Shown: positions 1 to 9,875 of the stretch, in pieces
Layout: the number at the start of each line of letters is the position of its first letter
Position numbering within the stretch: position 1 is the stretch's first letter
Assembly (NCBI GenBank): GCA_019096155.1
Contig: JAHCVI010000002.1
Location: forward strand, 4,712,001 to 4,776,000
Length of the DNA stretch: 64,000 bases
Reading direction: 5' to 3'
DNA from: Staphylotrichum longicolle
Taxonomy: Eukaryota > Ascomycota > Sordariomycetes > Sordariales > Chaetomiaceae
Notes under the pieces: model-generated
Told to the model about the DNA's origin: nothing
Seen by the model: only the letters and a program-made list of their open reading frames with translations
Database searches by the model: none
Made by a program: the position numbers and the translations under genes

Positions 1-965
1 ATATTTAGGTCGCCTCCATACGGGCCGCTTAACCCGGGTCTGGGGGTTGATTCCATCTCTCTATTGATTAAAATTTCGAAGTGACGAACCGAGCCATTCA
101 CTTCGTCCGTCCACCAAGCAACAGGAACACATACGCCGCTACGCTGTCCTGGTATGTTGACGTAGAAATATGATCCTGGGAGGGCTGGCACGGTTGAATT
201 GGTATCCACAGACAGCCGGGTTATCTTTGCCTTGTTGGGACCCCTGATGGTCATCGTAGCGCGGCGATACCCGTACCACGTTAGCAGTCGCAATGCCATT
301 GAAACGATCCACAAGGATCCCGTGCCAAAGAGCATGACCCAAGCAAATGAAAAAGGCGCCGAGACCGTCCACAGATGCCATCCCAATGAAATCAAGATAC
401 CGATAGAAAATAGTGCGTGATGAATTCTGAAGAAGGTGTAGTGGCCTGGATGGACTGCCGAATGAAACACTAAGTGGCCGATCGAGAGGACGGGGCAGAA
501 GCACAAGAACCCGACAAGAACCCGTCCGGAGGCGATCTGGAGTGTTTCAGAACTTCCGGATCTTTCTGCTTGCGCCGTATGAATGAGCGACAGCGCCACG
601 ACCGCTGCAGCCACCGAATAATGCGCCAAGTAGTAGATGCGAAAGGAGATACCTATACTATTTGCAATCGAATTTGTCCTGCCCCCAAGATATAATAGTA
701 CTAAGTTGACGATGGCAAAGAATTTGGAGGATGAACGTCCTTCGAAACGCAAGGCAGTCGCGTTTGCTGAATGATAGAGCATGACACCGCCGATTTCAGG
801 CAGTATATAGTTGATTACGGGAATCCGTACGTGGGCCAAGTATACCAGGACATACTTTAACAGACGCAATTGTTTAATACCAAAAAGATAGAAGAGGATC
901 AATAAAAAGATAAGGGACCCAAGGGAAATGGCAAAATACTCGTGAATATGCAGATCCAGAGCCAT
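1..965 (-). CDS. Ferric reductase-like transmembrane protein, C-terminal part cut by the window edge
   Basis: One open frame runs from the ATG at 965-963 to the left edge with no stop (about 321 residues). Hydrophobic segments fill the first 230 residues. Two His pairs, H115/H129 and H183/H197, are each 14 residues apart, the spacing of the bis-heme ligands of fungal ferric reductases and NADPH oxidases. After the last membrane segment a motif PGSYFYVNIPG resembles the start of the FAD-binding domain. The NADPH-binding part would lie outside the window. Known family role: electron transfer across the plasma membrane to Fe(III) or oxygen. The gene is divergent from the DUF3723 gene at 1166. 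Ferric reductases are recurrent Starship cargo. Substrate and activity cannot be told from this part. Confidence 0.85.
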   Translation of the reverse strand, partial: MALDLHIHEYFAISLGSLIFLLILFYLFGIKQLRLLKYVLVYLAHVRIPVINYILPEIGGVMLYHSANATALRFEGRSSSKFFAIVNLVLLYLGGRTNSIANSIGISFRIYYLAHYSVAAAVVALSLIHTAQAERSGSSETLQIASGRVLVGFLCFCPVLSIGHLVFHSAVHPGHYTFFRIHHALFSIGILISLGWHLWTVSAPFSFAWVMLFGTGSLWIVSMALRLLTWYGYRRATMTIRGPNKAKITRLSVDTNSTVPALPGSYFYVNIPGQRSGVCVPVAWWTDEVNGSVRHFEILINREMESTPRPGLSGPYGGDLN

Positions 966-1015
966 GGTGCCTATCGTCGCCACTAACCTACCATTACTAG
1001 AGTCTCTATCGGGTG

Positions 1016-1022
1016 ATTTATA
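1016..1022 (-). promoter_or_regulatory. TATA-like box of the ferric reductase gene
   Basis: The minus strand reads TATAAAT 51 bases upstream of the ATG at 965, inside the 200-base spacer shared with the divergent DUF3723 gene. Position and sequence fit a core promoter; no expression evidence. Confidence 0.4.
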
Positions 1023-1165
1023 GGTGGGGAGTTTGCGAGAAGTGGTAAAGCAGATACTGCGATCCGGGAAACTTGCCTTTGCTTCTTGGTAAGTCGCTGA
1101 GACTTTAATAGGTTGCACCTCGGACCCCACCTACATCACTGTGCGAGGAGGGACATGCCGGAGCC

Positions 1166-3613
1166 ATGGCGGCAGAGTTTCTCCTTGGCCGCTGCCAACT
1201 ACGACTAAAAGACATCGCGATAGATCCTGACTACTGCCGCGAAAGAATTGACGCTGCTATCGACCACCTACGGCCAGTTTTTGAAGATGCAAACAACTTC
1301 AAGCCTCATACGGAAAGTCACCAACTCCCTATATTAACCGACCTAGACGGGCTGAGACAGTTATTAGAAGATTCCCGGGTCTCTCACGATACTTTCCAAC
1401 AGTCGCAATCAGTGCCCCCATATCCCCAGCTAATATCTCTCCATGGCAAATTTCGTTGCATTCACGGGAGACAAAGATACGAAGCGGCGATTGGTAGCGC
1501 AAAGCTTGGGCCTGATACGTGGTGGACAGTGAGGCTATTTTGCTTACCAGAAGGCATTGATCTACGACTGCTCCTATGTGAAGAGGTCGAGCATGATCAT
1601 TATCAAACCAAATACAACGACGGGCATATATTCTGTGCTATAATGTACTGGGAAGAGCAAGATAATCTCGACCGAGTCTATCACTGGATGTCGAAGCTTT
1701 CGTCAGCAAAGCAGAAAAAGCTAAATACCCTAATGAGATGCAAGCCGCTAAAAAAGAGGCTGAAGAGACTTCGGGTATTCCCTGGCCTTCTCGACGCATT
1801 AGAGTTAGGCAATGGCGACAGAGTAGGTCACTCGCTTTCCCGTCCTCAAATTCGTCGCTATCTGGATCATATCTATGATGTCTGGAACCACATTACACTC
1901 GGACAACCCAGGGTACGACGGGCGGCGGACGTACCGACCGTCCGGCGCCTTCAGATGCTAGCGCCTTCGGCAAGCAGCGTAGATAGAAGCACGATACAGG
2001 AGATGATGCAATTTGGAGAGCTCTTTTCTTCATTGAAAGACTCAGGTCTGCGTGCAAAAGTCGAGCAACGTATACTTCAATTAGAGGTGCTCATTCCAAG
2101 TGTCAAGAGCCTCCACGAGAACACAAAATATCTATACATCGTAGACAACATTATGAGAACTCATCTCGTCTCGACTGTAAGAAAAGGCGAGTCAATATCA
2201 GATGCACTCAATTCCTCGTGGAGCGAACCGGATGATTGCTTGATTGAGTATGCCGAGGGCAAATTCTGGAAGGCTGCTCGGCGGCCCAGTCGGGAACTGT
2301 CATATATGACTATGGTTACTGCCGCGCTCCGAAATTTTCCTCGCCTCTGTGACGGCGATTACATGGGCCCCCGACGCGAAGCGGGCGAAAGCCATACTCG
2401 GGCAACCAAGGATCCAGTAGCGGTTCATCGTTTCCGTGTCTTGGCTCAAAAAGTAGGCTACTCCGTATCCGCCGCACCACCAGTTCCATCATTAGCACCG
2501 CCACCAGGAAGCCGACACTCTGTCATCGAACCAGCCGAAGTATCAGTGGAGAGAAGATGGAACCGGCCATTTTCGCACTCGGCACGGTTTTGCGCCTCTA
2601 GCCTCTTCCTCCCGCAGCTTGCGGAATGCCAGCCGATGGCGGCATATCCCGGAACGTTGTTCGTTCAGATAGACTTCATCCGCTCATTTTTTGGCGAGAT
2701 TCCTAATCTCGGGACGTTGGCCCGGCCACTTACCCAGTCGCCAGAGCCGCAGGCACAGCTTGCTACTCAGCGGCCTCAACCCGACAGCGACTCCGGCTCC
2801 GACAGCCAGTTGGGCACCTCACAGACGCAGAGTTCTCTTGGATTAGATTCCGATAGTGATATGAGTGATCAGCCTCGACATGTCTCACCCAGCGCAGACT
2901 CGGAACTCCATACCCAAGACCCGAGACGTCATGGCTGGTATCCTACACAGTTTTCATGGCCGGTAGAATTTGGGATGTCGAGTCCGACACAGCGGGTATC
3001 AGGATCTCTTCCTTCCAGTAGCGATACGAGGCCAAGCTCAGCGCGCTCGGCAAGGCTGTCGAGCGCGGACTCACGGCTAGATCCTGGGCGTGTGAACTCT
3101 AGGGCGTCGAGTTTCTCACATTCTGCGAGCGCCTCAATACGTTCTGTGGAAGAGTTAAGCCCAAGCTCTCGAGTGTCGAGCGCAGCACGTTCTACACGAT
3201 CTGTGAGCCGCTCAAGCGCGAACTCCAGGGCGCTGAATGCAGCCCGTGTTGCACGCGGTAGCGGGATATCAAACTCACTACGTTCTATGGGCGTTTCGAG
3301 CACAAATTCGAGCCGCAGAAGCATGTACTCCGCTTTATTGGATTCCCCGCGTTCCGTAAGCCTCTCAAGCGCAGCACGGTCTACACAATCTGTGAGCCGC
3401 TCAAGCTCGAACTCCAGGGCGTTGATTGCAGCACGTCTTGCACGTGATAGCGGAATATCAGATTCAGTACGCTCTCTGGACGTTTCGAGCACAAATTCGA
3501 GCCGCACAAGCATGTACTCCAGTTTATTGGATTCCCCGCGTTCCGTAAGCCTCTCAAACATAAGTTCCATCTCCTCCAATGTAAACTCCAGGTTGTCGAA
3601 CCTCGCAATCTAG
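1166..3613 (+). CDS. DUF3723 family protein with Ser/Arg-rich duplicated tail (815 aa)
   Basis: Single-exon 815-aa frame, ATG in a good context (GCCATGG). Near residue 100 the segment FRCIHGRQRYEAA, then WWTVRLF and an acidic helix, matches my memory of DUF3723, whose HGRQR core resembles ParB-type folds. A basic stretch (KPLKKRLKRLRVFPGLL) follows. From about residue 490 the protein is low-complexity and Ser-rich. Two tandem copies of a 63-residue unit (DNA repeats near 3182 and 3371) lie near the C-terminus. Function of DUF3723 is unknown; it is one of the gene families reported as enriched in Starship transposons. An antisense frame at 2929-3579 is a by-product of the Ser codons. Family assignment fairly sure, function unknown. 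Confidence 0.75.
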   Translation: MAAEFLLGRCQLRLKDIAIDPDYCRERIDAAIDHLRPVFEDANNFKPHTESHQLPILTDLDGLRQLLEDSRVSHDTFQQSQSVPPYPQLISLHGKFRCIHGRQRYEAAIGSAKLGPDTWWTVRLFCLPEGIDLRLLLCEEVEHDHYQTKYNDGHIFCAIMYWEEQDNLDRVYHWMSKLSSAKQKKLNTLMRCKPLKKRLKRLRVFPGLLDALELGNGDRVGHSLSRPQIRRYLDHIYDVWNHITLGQPRVRRAADVPTVRRLQMLAPSASSVDRSTIQEMMQFGELFSSLKDSGLRAKVEQRILQLEVLIPSVKSLHENTKYLYIVDNIMRTHLVSTVRKGESISDALNSSWSEPDDCLIEYAEGKFWKAARRPSRELSYMTMVTAALRNFPRLCDGDYMGPRREAGESHTRATKDPVAVHRFRVLAQKVGYSVSAAPPVPSLAPPPGSRHSVIEPAEVSVERRWNRPFSHSARFCASSLFLPQLAECQPMAAYPGTLFVQIDFIRSFFGEIPNLGTLARPLTQSPEPQAQLATQRPQPDSDSGSDSQLGTSQTQSSLGLDSDSDMSDQPRHVSPSADSELHTQDPRRHGWYPTQFSWPVEFGMSSPTQRVSGSLPSSSDTRPSSARSARLSSADSRLDPGRVNSRASSFSHSASASIRSVEELSPSSRVSSAARSTRSVSRSSANSRALNAARVARGSGISNSLRSMGVSSTNSSRRSMYSALLDSPRSVSLSSAARSTQSVSRSSSNSRALIAARLARDSGISDSVRSLDVSSTNSSRTSMYSSLLDSPRSVSLSNISSISSNVNSRLSNLAI
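3182..3550 (+). repeat. Tandem 189-bp coding repeat in the DUF3723 tail
   Basis: Two units, starting near 3182 and 3371, are about 90% identical and in frame. They duplicate the Ser/Arg-rich segment that begins SAARST and ends LLDSPRSVSL. Period is 189 bp, 63 residues. Confidence 0.85.
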
Positions 3614-4044
3614 GATCCGGAATAGAACTGGCCCCCATTCTGCCGGCGTACGGTATCATCCCAAAAGGCAATCCCTAGCTGCTAAACTAGGACACAATTC
3701 GAGAGTACAGCTACTGGGGGAGGGTTCAACTGCCGAGGAAAGTACGTTGACCACTCAGAAACTGGCCTTCGAGTTATCTTAGCCTGCGGGTATCCGCAGA
3801 GGAAAGGGTAGAAAAAGTAGTAAAGGATAACTAGCGTTAGGTGTAAGCTAAAAGCAGGGCGTAGTTAACCTTTAGGTGAGTATACTACATTAGTACACGT
3901 ACGACTATTGCCCGTTCAGATTGAGCCCATCGGGCAAATACATTGCAGTTACGTGTGTACAGTAAAGCTAGCCGAAAGGAAAGAGTTCTATTGTAGCCTA
4001 ACCAGTAGGTGATATAGAAACGCTACTTCTTATTACATTTGACC
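3614..4044. other. Intergenic, AT-rich, no gene seen
   Basis: The 431 bases between the stops of the two convergent neighbours show no frame of note and no repeat. They would hold both terminators. Confidence 0.5.
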
Positions 4045-4701
4045 TCAGTTCTTGCCAGACAGTCTCTCAGACCTGCGGAGCTTTGGAGGCTCAATGCTCT
4101 CTTCCAACACTTCCCGCTTGCGTTTGCGATTAGGCGTCTTCTCTGCAAGACTATCTTCAAGCAACGCAATAAAGTCGGGGCTGATAAGACGCTGCGGTAT
4201 AGCACCAGTGTCGTTATAGGTTGCTCCTATATTGTCCGGGGTTGGCTCCCGAGGAGAGTAGTCTGAAGAATCCAAGAACGTATTCTGTGGTCGCACTGGC
4301 TTGGGGTGTCCCAAACTGTCCCAAGAAGGTGCTGTAATGGGCTCTATATAGAGCGGGACCAGCTGTTGTCCATGTTTGACGGTATACTCCTCGGGCGCAA
4401 GGTATAGGGTGACGAAGTGATGAGATGTCTTGACAAAAAAGTCGGTATAAACATAGTTGAAAAGTCTGTCACCACCGGGGTAGGCGAGGCCCACGTGAAA
4501 GGTCAGACGCCAAGGACTGTTGACGTCGGCGCGGACAGGAATGGTGTGGCTCATGTCCGTCCCAAGCCACGCCGAGACGTTGCCCTCATGGTCCGTAAAG
4601 GCCGTGTAAGAGACGTGTGGATTTCGGAGGTCGCTCAAGGTGATGTAGAGCCCTGCAATCGGCGTAGCATCAAGATAAAAGGCCTGGACAATGATAGACA
4701 T
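4045..4701 (-). CDS. Transthyretin/HIU-hydrolase-like protein with basic nuclear-type tail (218 aa)
   Basis: The frame is open further upstream, but the first ATG is 4701-4699 and starts right at the domain (MSIIVQAFYLD). Residues 1-115 follow the transthyretin/5-hydroxyisourate hydrolase (HIUase) order: strand ending in LD, IAGLYITL, TDHEGNVSAW, WRLTFHVG, and HHFVTLYLAPEEYTVKHG. HIUases use an N-terminal His, an Arg, a second His and a C-terminal YRGS. Here the first His position is aromatic and YRGS is replaced by KHGQ, so urate-pathway catalysis is doubtful. Residues 185-218 are highly basic (NRKRKRE, then RRSERLSGK), like a nuclear localisation signal. It may be a binding rather than a catalytic domain. 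Domain call from pattern only. Confidence 0.6.
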   Translation of the reverse strand: MSIIVQAFYLDATPIAGLYITLSDLRNPHVSYTAFTDHEGNVSAWLGTDMSHTIPVRADVNSPWRLTFHVGLAYPGGDRLFNYVYTDFFVKTSHHFVTLYLAPEEYTVKHGQQLVPLYIEPITAPSWDSLGHPKPVRPQNTFLDSSDYSPREPTPDNIGATYNDTGAIPQRLISPDFIALLEDSLAEKTPNRKRKREVLEESIEPPKLRRSERLSGKN

Positions 4702-4919
4702 TGAGACAAGAGGATTGATGCTGAGAACGAGTGGAGAAGGATGAACATTGATCTTTGATGGCCGAAACACTGAACAATCTAGCGATCTGAATGCTTAATA
4801 TATTTGCAGTACTTCTAAATTTAGCTCAGCCTACATTGGCCGTTTACGGAATTCCAAGGCTAGGTCCCATACCGCCGTGCCTTCTCTAAAGCAAAGTTCC
4901 GGATCCTCAGTTCTGCCTT

Positions 4920-5360
4920 CTAGATAAAGCCAACCATAATCTCCTGCGAAGAATCCTCCTCAAACTGGCTATAGACGGATTCCCGTTCTGGGTCTGATAC
5001 CATGGCTTTGTACTGTTGAAATGAGCTGATTATCGTCTCCGCTATCTCTGCGACGACGCAGTCGCGCCGCTTGAGCTCCTCGCTATAGCGCTCTGTTTTG
5101 TCTTGTAGCGCCGTCTTTGTTTGGGACTGCTCTCGAATTGCACGCTCCAAGTGTTTTACTTGTTGTAGGAGACTCTGGTTCAAAACGCGGAGCTGCTCAT
5201 TCTCATGTTCTAACAAGCGTGTGTACGTGTCTGCAGGACGTCCTCCCGCCCCGAGCTGCGTCGGCGCTCCCGCCAGCGGCGTTGCGGGTAGTTCCTTCTC
5301 AGTCTCGCGCTGCATTTGGGGTATTGTGGTTGTTTCAGAAAGAGGGATCAAGGGTTTCAT
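4920..5360 (-). CDS. Small coiled-coil protein (146 aa)
   Basis: Single exon from ATG 5360. Residues 1-45 are Pro/Thr/Gly-rich. Residues 46-100 are a long amphipathic helix (LLEHENEQLRVLNQSLLQQ and on, heptads of Leu) with coiled-coil character. The C-terminus is acidic. No family recognised. The layout (disordered start, then coiled coil) recurs in the small genes at 10118, 12247 and 22812 without clear sequence identity. Confidence 0.55.
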   Translation of the reverse strand: MKPLIPLSETTTIPQMQRETEKELPATPLAGAPTQLGAGGRPADTYTRLLEHENEQLRVLNQSLLQQVKHLERAIREQSQTKTALQDKTERYSEELKRRDCVVAEIAETIISSFQQYKAMVSDPERESVYSQFEEDSSQEIMVGFI

Positions 5361-5525
5361 TCCATACTACATATAGCATATCAACAAATCGAAATACGGC
5401 ATTCTGATTTGCATTTTCTGACGAGAAAGGAACTCGTTTCCAAGTAACAGACTTCTGACGTATAAGATACAAATAGGCCGACAACGTAAGCGACTTGACG
5501 AATGGGCCCAATCACCAAACGCATA

Positions 5526-5912
5526 ATGTGGCGGATTTTGTTTGCAGCGTTTACCGCGACAAAGGTCTCTGCAGATATTTTATCGGGCCGGAACGGCGTG
5601 GTCGGCTGCGTTGCCTCGCCAGTGACAACGACGGACGTTGATGCTACCGTAACCGCGGAGGCGCGTACAGAAGACGCGCCAAGAATGACCATAAGCATCT
5701 CACGGTCACAGGCTATATGGTCTACCGCGTTAACGCCCTTTTCATGGCCGTATACGGCTTCGTCATGGCCCAGCAGCACGTCGACTCACAACGCAACGTT
5801 CACCCTCTCGTCCACCCCCTCGCCCACTTTGGTTCTAGCGAAGGCCGCAAAGGATATTCCTCAATCTTACTTTGCGATGGCAGTAGTCCTAGCAACCATT
5901 GTGAATATGTAG
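5526..5912 (+). CDS. Small secreted Ser/Thr-rich protein with hydrophobic C-terminus (128 aa)
   Basis: In-frame ATGs lie at 5502 and 5526. The second is preferred because it opens a signal peptide (MWRILFAAFTATKVSA) that matches the start of the related gene at 10967 (MWPILF). The mature part is Ser/Thr/Ala-rich, and the last 15 residues are hydrophobic (YFAMAVVLATIVNM), as in GPI-anchored or tail-anchored wall proteins. The two genes also share AK..K..PQS just before the tail. Function unknown; likely cell surface or secreted. Confidence 0.5.
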   Translation: MWRILFAAFTATKVSADILSGRNGVVGCVASPVTTTDVDATVTAEARTEDAPRMTISISRSQAIWSTALTPFSWPYTASSWPSSTSTHNATFTLSSTPSPTLVLAKAAKDIPQSYFAMAVVLATIVNM

Positions 5913-6098
5913 TTATATAGAGAGCTGGAATCTCAATGCTGAACTTTCCACTACCTCATGTGTAAACCTCAAGCCGGTGTGACCTGTATGAGCTTCGTCT
6001 GTCAATCTCAATCCCAGGTAATCTGTCGAGCGTTAGCATGTTTCTCACGGTTAGACAGCTCAAGAGTGACGTACCATTTTGTCGGTGAGCTGCGCCTC

Positions 6099-7408
6099 TC
6101 ACATACTAGAGTCCTCCTCCTTTAGGGTAAACAGGGTCGCCTCGTGCTGCCATACCCAGCGCGGTGGTTTGGGGCCTATCGGAGTAGGGATCCATCCGTC
6201 CTCTTCAAAGGGTGTGATTGGCGTCATGACGTGCCACGGATGTGGGCTCGGATTCGGGGGAAGGCTCGATGGGATTGCCAATTTAGGGCGCGACGGGCGG
6301 CGCCCCAATCTCGGTGTATCTGGACAACGCGGTATGCAGATGGCATCTTCGGTAACGGCGCCGATCCTTTCGTCGGCCAGGGTTGGCTGGCATGCCTCCT
6401 CCGCTTTCTCCAAGACGTCGTCGGCTGTTTTGTCAGCCTTCACATCGTCGACATCCGTGAGCTTGTACCTGGGCGGGCGGTCTGTATCGACAATAAGAAG
6501 GTCGACGGCCCCGTGTCCAAGAATCCCGTAGACGAACACCTCCCCCTGCCTAATTCCAATCACAGCACTTGTCCCGGTATATATAGCTTCCTCCTCGGCC
6601 CCAGTTCTGTTGCAAAATGCGACGATGACCTCTCCCTCTCTGTCTACGCGGATTATAGGCTCGAGCCTCCGAACCCAGTAGACCAGTGTCTCGACGTCGG
6701 GTTCTTGAGAGTTACGATCCAACAAACTCGGGTCTTGGTGGTGCCAGGCCATGGTCAATATCACGACGTTTGCCTGGACCTCAAGGAGGTGAATCCCGAA
6801 TTCAAACGCATCCCAAGGGACGTCGAACCCGCGGGGGCTAGCTGATGTTAGCTGGCGCACCTTCCTAGAGCAGAGACTTACTTGAGGTCTGTAGAGATGC
6901 CTAAACCAACGTTCCCATGCTCTGGGAGCTCGCCTCGAAAGAAACCCTCGGAACTCTGGTGCGCCCAGGTCTCATCGGTGCAATGTAAGAACGATTTTCT
7001 ATAGTTGCCGACGGTATCGCCATTTCCGTCGACAACAAGGGCAGAGTTGTAGTACTCGCTAGAGGCGGGGCACTCTGCGTCCACCTTCTCGGGGTAGCCT
7101 ACTACAACGGTGCAGCGGTGGTCGAGCGCTATAGTCCGCGCCCACAGGCTGGAGATGCCCGACTTGGCGTTTTCCAAGTAGGGGCCGATGTCCTCTAGCG
7201 ACTTGAAGTTATAGCCTGCAGTGAATGTTAGGTGTCGTTCAGAGTTTGGAGCATGGATAGTACCGGTGAAGGCAAGCTCGGGGAGAACTAGCAAGTCGAG
7301 ACGGTCCAATTCATCCGAACTCGCTCTGCTAAGGACGGCATCGGCACGGCTGATGTTGTTGTCGGTATCGCCAACTTGGGGGGCGAACTGCAAACAAGCG
7401 AGTCTCAT
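6099..7408 (-). CDS. Nta1-like protein N-terminal amidase, catalytic Cys replaced by Ser (405 aa)
   Basis: Exons 7408-7264, 7215-6882 and 6837-6099 (1218 nt, in frame). Intron 1 (48 nt) leaves the frame open if retained, but its removal restores the family motif FTGYNFKSL. Intron 2 (44 nt) uses GTAAGT and CTAG. The carbon-nitrogen hydrolase fold is clear: MRLACLQFAPQVGD at the start, Glu44 in LVLPELAF, Lys122 in NYRKSF, then GISTDLNP and PWDAFEFG. Nta1 deamidates N-terminal Asn/Gln so that proteins enter the Arg/N-degron pathway, using a Glu-Lys-Cys triad. Family members read GIC.DLNP here; this copy has Ser156. It may be inactive, or a neofunctionalised or decaying copy. The C-terminal 90 residues are Pro-rich. 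Confidence 0.85.
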
Positions 7409-7870
7409 GGTGTTAGAAACACGATCCCTCTGACACGATTAGATGTACCGCTTCGCCTGGACGCAACGCTGTCAATGATGCGGAGAGTGATGAACTCGAC
7501 AAAGAATCGGAGAGAGAGCAAACCGAGCGGGGTAATACACAAGAAGCTTGCTTCGCTAACATCTTCTATAGAGCACGCTATAAATAGTATAGCGTCAAGT
7601 ATGACCAACATTCCCTGCTTATAGTCGCCAACCAACTTGACTATATACTACTGATGAATCGTGTCCCTTCGAAACCACGTCGTTCTAACCGAAGCTCCGG
7701 CGACAGGTGTCCTTTGGTGCCCGGCGGCAGTTCAGAGGATCATCAACCGGGCTTACAAGGTCTTCCGGCCAAGTGGACGGGGAGCAACAAGGATGCGGGA
7801 ACGGCGGCACCACGTAAACGAAATATCCACCGAATAAAACAATTCGATAACATTAAACACATTTCGACTT
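7409..7870. other. Intergenic; short frame of doubtful meaning
   Basis: A 72-codon basic frame (7654-7872, +) follows a TATAAATA at 7579-7586, but it has no recognisable motif and may be chance. Nothing else is visible. Confidence 0.3.
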
Positions 7871-8171
7871 AGTTGCTACGTAGCACTATTTGGTACTGCC
7901 TGACTTGCCTCCAGAATCTTGGTCTTTGTTCCGCTGACTCTCCACCTCGGTCTCTCGACAGCACCACAACCTTCCAATTTTGATCTCCTCGGTCAAGGAG
8001 GCCGCTTAATACGTTCCGAACCTTCCGGGGAAGTGCCCGTGTACGGAATGCAAGCTTCTGAGCATAAAACCGTCCACGCCGCTCTGACTCATAGGCTGAT
8101 GCGAGGTCAGCTTGGCTGAAGTGGAGATCCCTCACATGAACACTCTGGGAGTCTCTCAGCTCCATCAGCAT
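7869..8171 (-). CDS. Possible small charged protein (100 aa)
   Basis: ATG at 8171. The product is rich in Arg, Lys, Glu and Asp with helical stretches (SQADLASAYESERRGRFYAQ). No family recognised, no intron evidence. It could be a chance frame. Confidence 0.25.
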   Translation of the reverse strand: MLMELRDSQSVHVRDLHFSQADLASAYESERRGRFYAQKLAFRTRALPRKVRNVLSGLLDRGDQNWKVVVLSRDRGGESAEQRPRFWRQVRQYQIVLRSN

Positions 8172-8766
8172 AAACACCGGGCCCCTAAGAATTCGAAGGC
8201 TAGTCTTGTGATAGGATATGGTCCAGGATTCGTATGTGAATGGAATTCTAGCATTTGCTATAAATATGCGGCGTTCTTAAAAGGTTTGGTACGACTTACT
8301 CTGGCCAGACGGGGAATTTCTCGATTGACACCTCAGACGCACTCTCCGAATCCCTGTCGGCGCTGTGATTCGAACAGGCGTACATTATTCGGTGGGCACG
8401 GTGAATAAGGCTTTTATAGTGTAACGGGCACCACTCAAGGTCTGGTCAACTCGCAACGTACAAGATAATGAGCAAGAGCTAGATGACAGGCGTGGGCGTG
8501 CGACCAGACTTTAAGCACTGGAGCCGAGGCTGACCACAGACGGATATGGCGCTTAGAGGCACTGCCATTCTCCAATAAAAGACATGGGGACACCCTCGAG
8601 ACCGCCCTTGCCGCGCAACAAAGTCAAACTCGGAATCGCATTTCGAGAAACGCTAGCGCATTGATCCGACTTCTAAGTTTACATAGATCTCTTTAAAGTA
8701 GTGGCACACTCGGAAGCATGCCCATGTTCTATAAGGCCTCTAGAATAACGATCGCAACTTGTCAAT
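8172..8766. other. Intergenic
   Basis: A TATAAATA lies at about 8258-8265 but no convincing frame follows. No RNA gene or repeat found. Confidence 0.4.
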
Positions 8767-9129
8767 ATGCGCCAAACAACTAGGACGAGAAGTCGAGAAC
8801 AGGAGAGGTTCCAGCGCCGGCTTCGCACTTATATGAGGAACGCAGAGAAGCTCCGTGTCGACTTTGGGATTCAAGTCTATACTCTCGTTCATAAAGGAGA
8901 CAAATACTGGGAATATCGGTCAGTAGATGACCTGACCTGGCCTCCTCCGCACGATAAGCTAGTGAGTTTTTAAATACGATAATTCCTAGATTGCTGCTAA
9001 TGTACCTGTAAGGCCACTCTTTACCCGGTTCCAACAAGGCTTACTCCTCATGACTTTAAAGAAAAAGAACCCCCTTCCAAGTTGTCGATAGGGTCAGAGC
9101 CAGATGGCGAAACAGGACAAGTAGAATAG
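8767..9129 (+). CDS. Small MADS-box-like protein (103 aa)
   Basis: Exons 8767-8961 and 9013-9129, with a 51-nt intron (GTGAGT ... GCTAAT ... TAAG) at phase 0. The first exon reads RRLRTYMRNAEKL, then VYTLVHKGDKYWEYRS, like the basic helix and first beta strand of a MADS/SRF box. WPP..DKL and LYPVPTRLTPHDF follow, as in small fungal MADS-like proteins. The true MADS box is longer and dimerises on CArG boxes; this shortened form may bind DNA weakly or only dimerise. Splicing is supported because the second exon continues the family motif. Confidence 0.6.
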
Positions 9130-9614
9130 AAGCCTGCATCAATGATAGCTAGAGTATTATATAATACATGGCGTAAAACAGCTAAGTAGTAATGCCTGGG
9201 AATAGTAGAGCGGTGTCGGTCAGCTTCGCTCACCTCTTGAATAAGATGCTAGCAATGAGAACTTCTTGCATGAGAAGAGAGAACAAAACTCATGATCTTG
9301 CCGTCTAGGCGATGCAGATGGGCTGAGAGAGTTATCTTATCTGTAAATTATGAAAAAGGGCGTGGCGTGGGTGGTTTGAGCTGGCAGACGATGCGGGGCG
9401 GCATCCGCAACCGAACTCCTCGCGATAAGGAGAAGAGCCTGCCCATACCCGACATAATACAGGCCAGACTATAGGTTAGCCCAAATAATACTATCCTTGG
9501 ACTCACTCTCTGCCGCTTCCGTGACACATCTCAGATGCAGCTGGAAGTAATGGTGTTGGGAGGTCTGGCGGCGATGGTGCAGAGGCGCGCCCATGCAGGT
9601 AAGTCTTCGCACTC
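9130..9614. other. Intergenic, no gene seen
   Basis: AT-rich stretch then GC-richer sequence; the frame at 9292-9474 has no motif. Confidence 0.4.
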
Positions 9615-9659
9615 GGCCCCACATTTGGTGGTGGGAAACCGACCACGAAATGTGGGGCC
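9615..9659. repeat. 45-bp palindromic element, copy 1
   Basis: Left arm GGCCCCACATTTGGTGGT pairs with the right arm over 17 of 18 positions around a 9-base centre. The same palindrome, diverged, is at 24076-24120 and 32122-32165. It could be an orphan transposon end pair or a protein-binding site. Confidence 0.75.
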
Positions 9660-9875
9660 TTCCAGAGGCAGCCGGCGCAGCCAGCCTTTCCAAACGCAGG
9701 CTTCAGACCAGTTGCCGCCCAGTCCTAGATTAGCTTTTGACCCAGCTCTCTTTTCCCAATCCCGCAAGATCATCCCTTAGCACGCCCCCAATGCGCGAAG
9801 GAAAGTGCTGAGCACGGAATGCAGATCCACTTTCGGTGGGGACGCGGTGTGATCTGGCCGTTTGGTACAGCGCCT

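Noticed and set aside
2929..3579. 216-codon antisense frame inside the DUF3723 gene
   Set aside because: It mirrors the Ser/Arg codon repeats of the real gene and has no motif of its own.
8340..8400. TTCGAATC on the minus strand, like a tRNA T-loop
   Set aside because: The T-stem does not pair over five bases and no D-arm, anticodon arm or acceptor stem is found.
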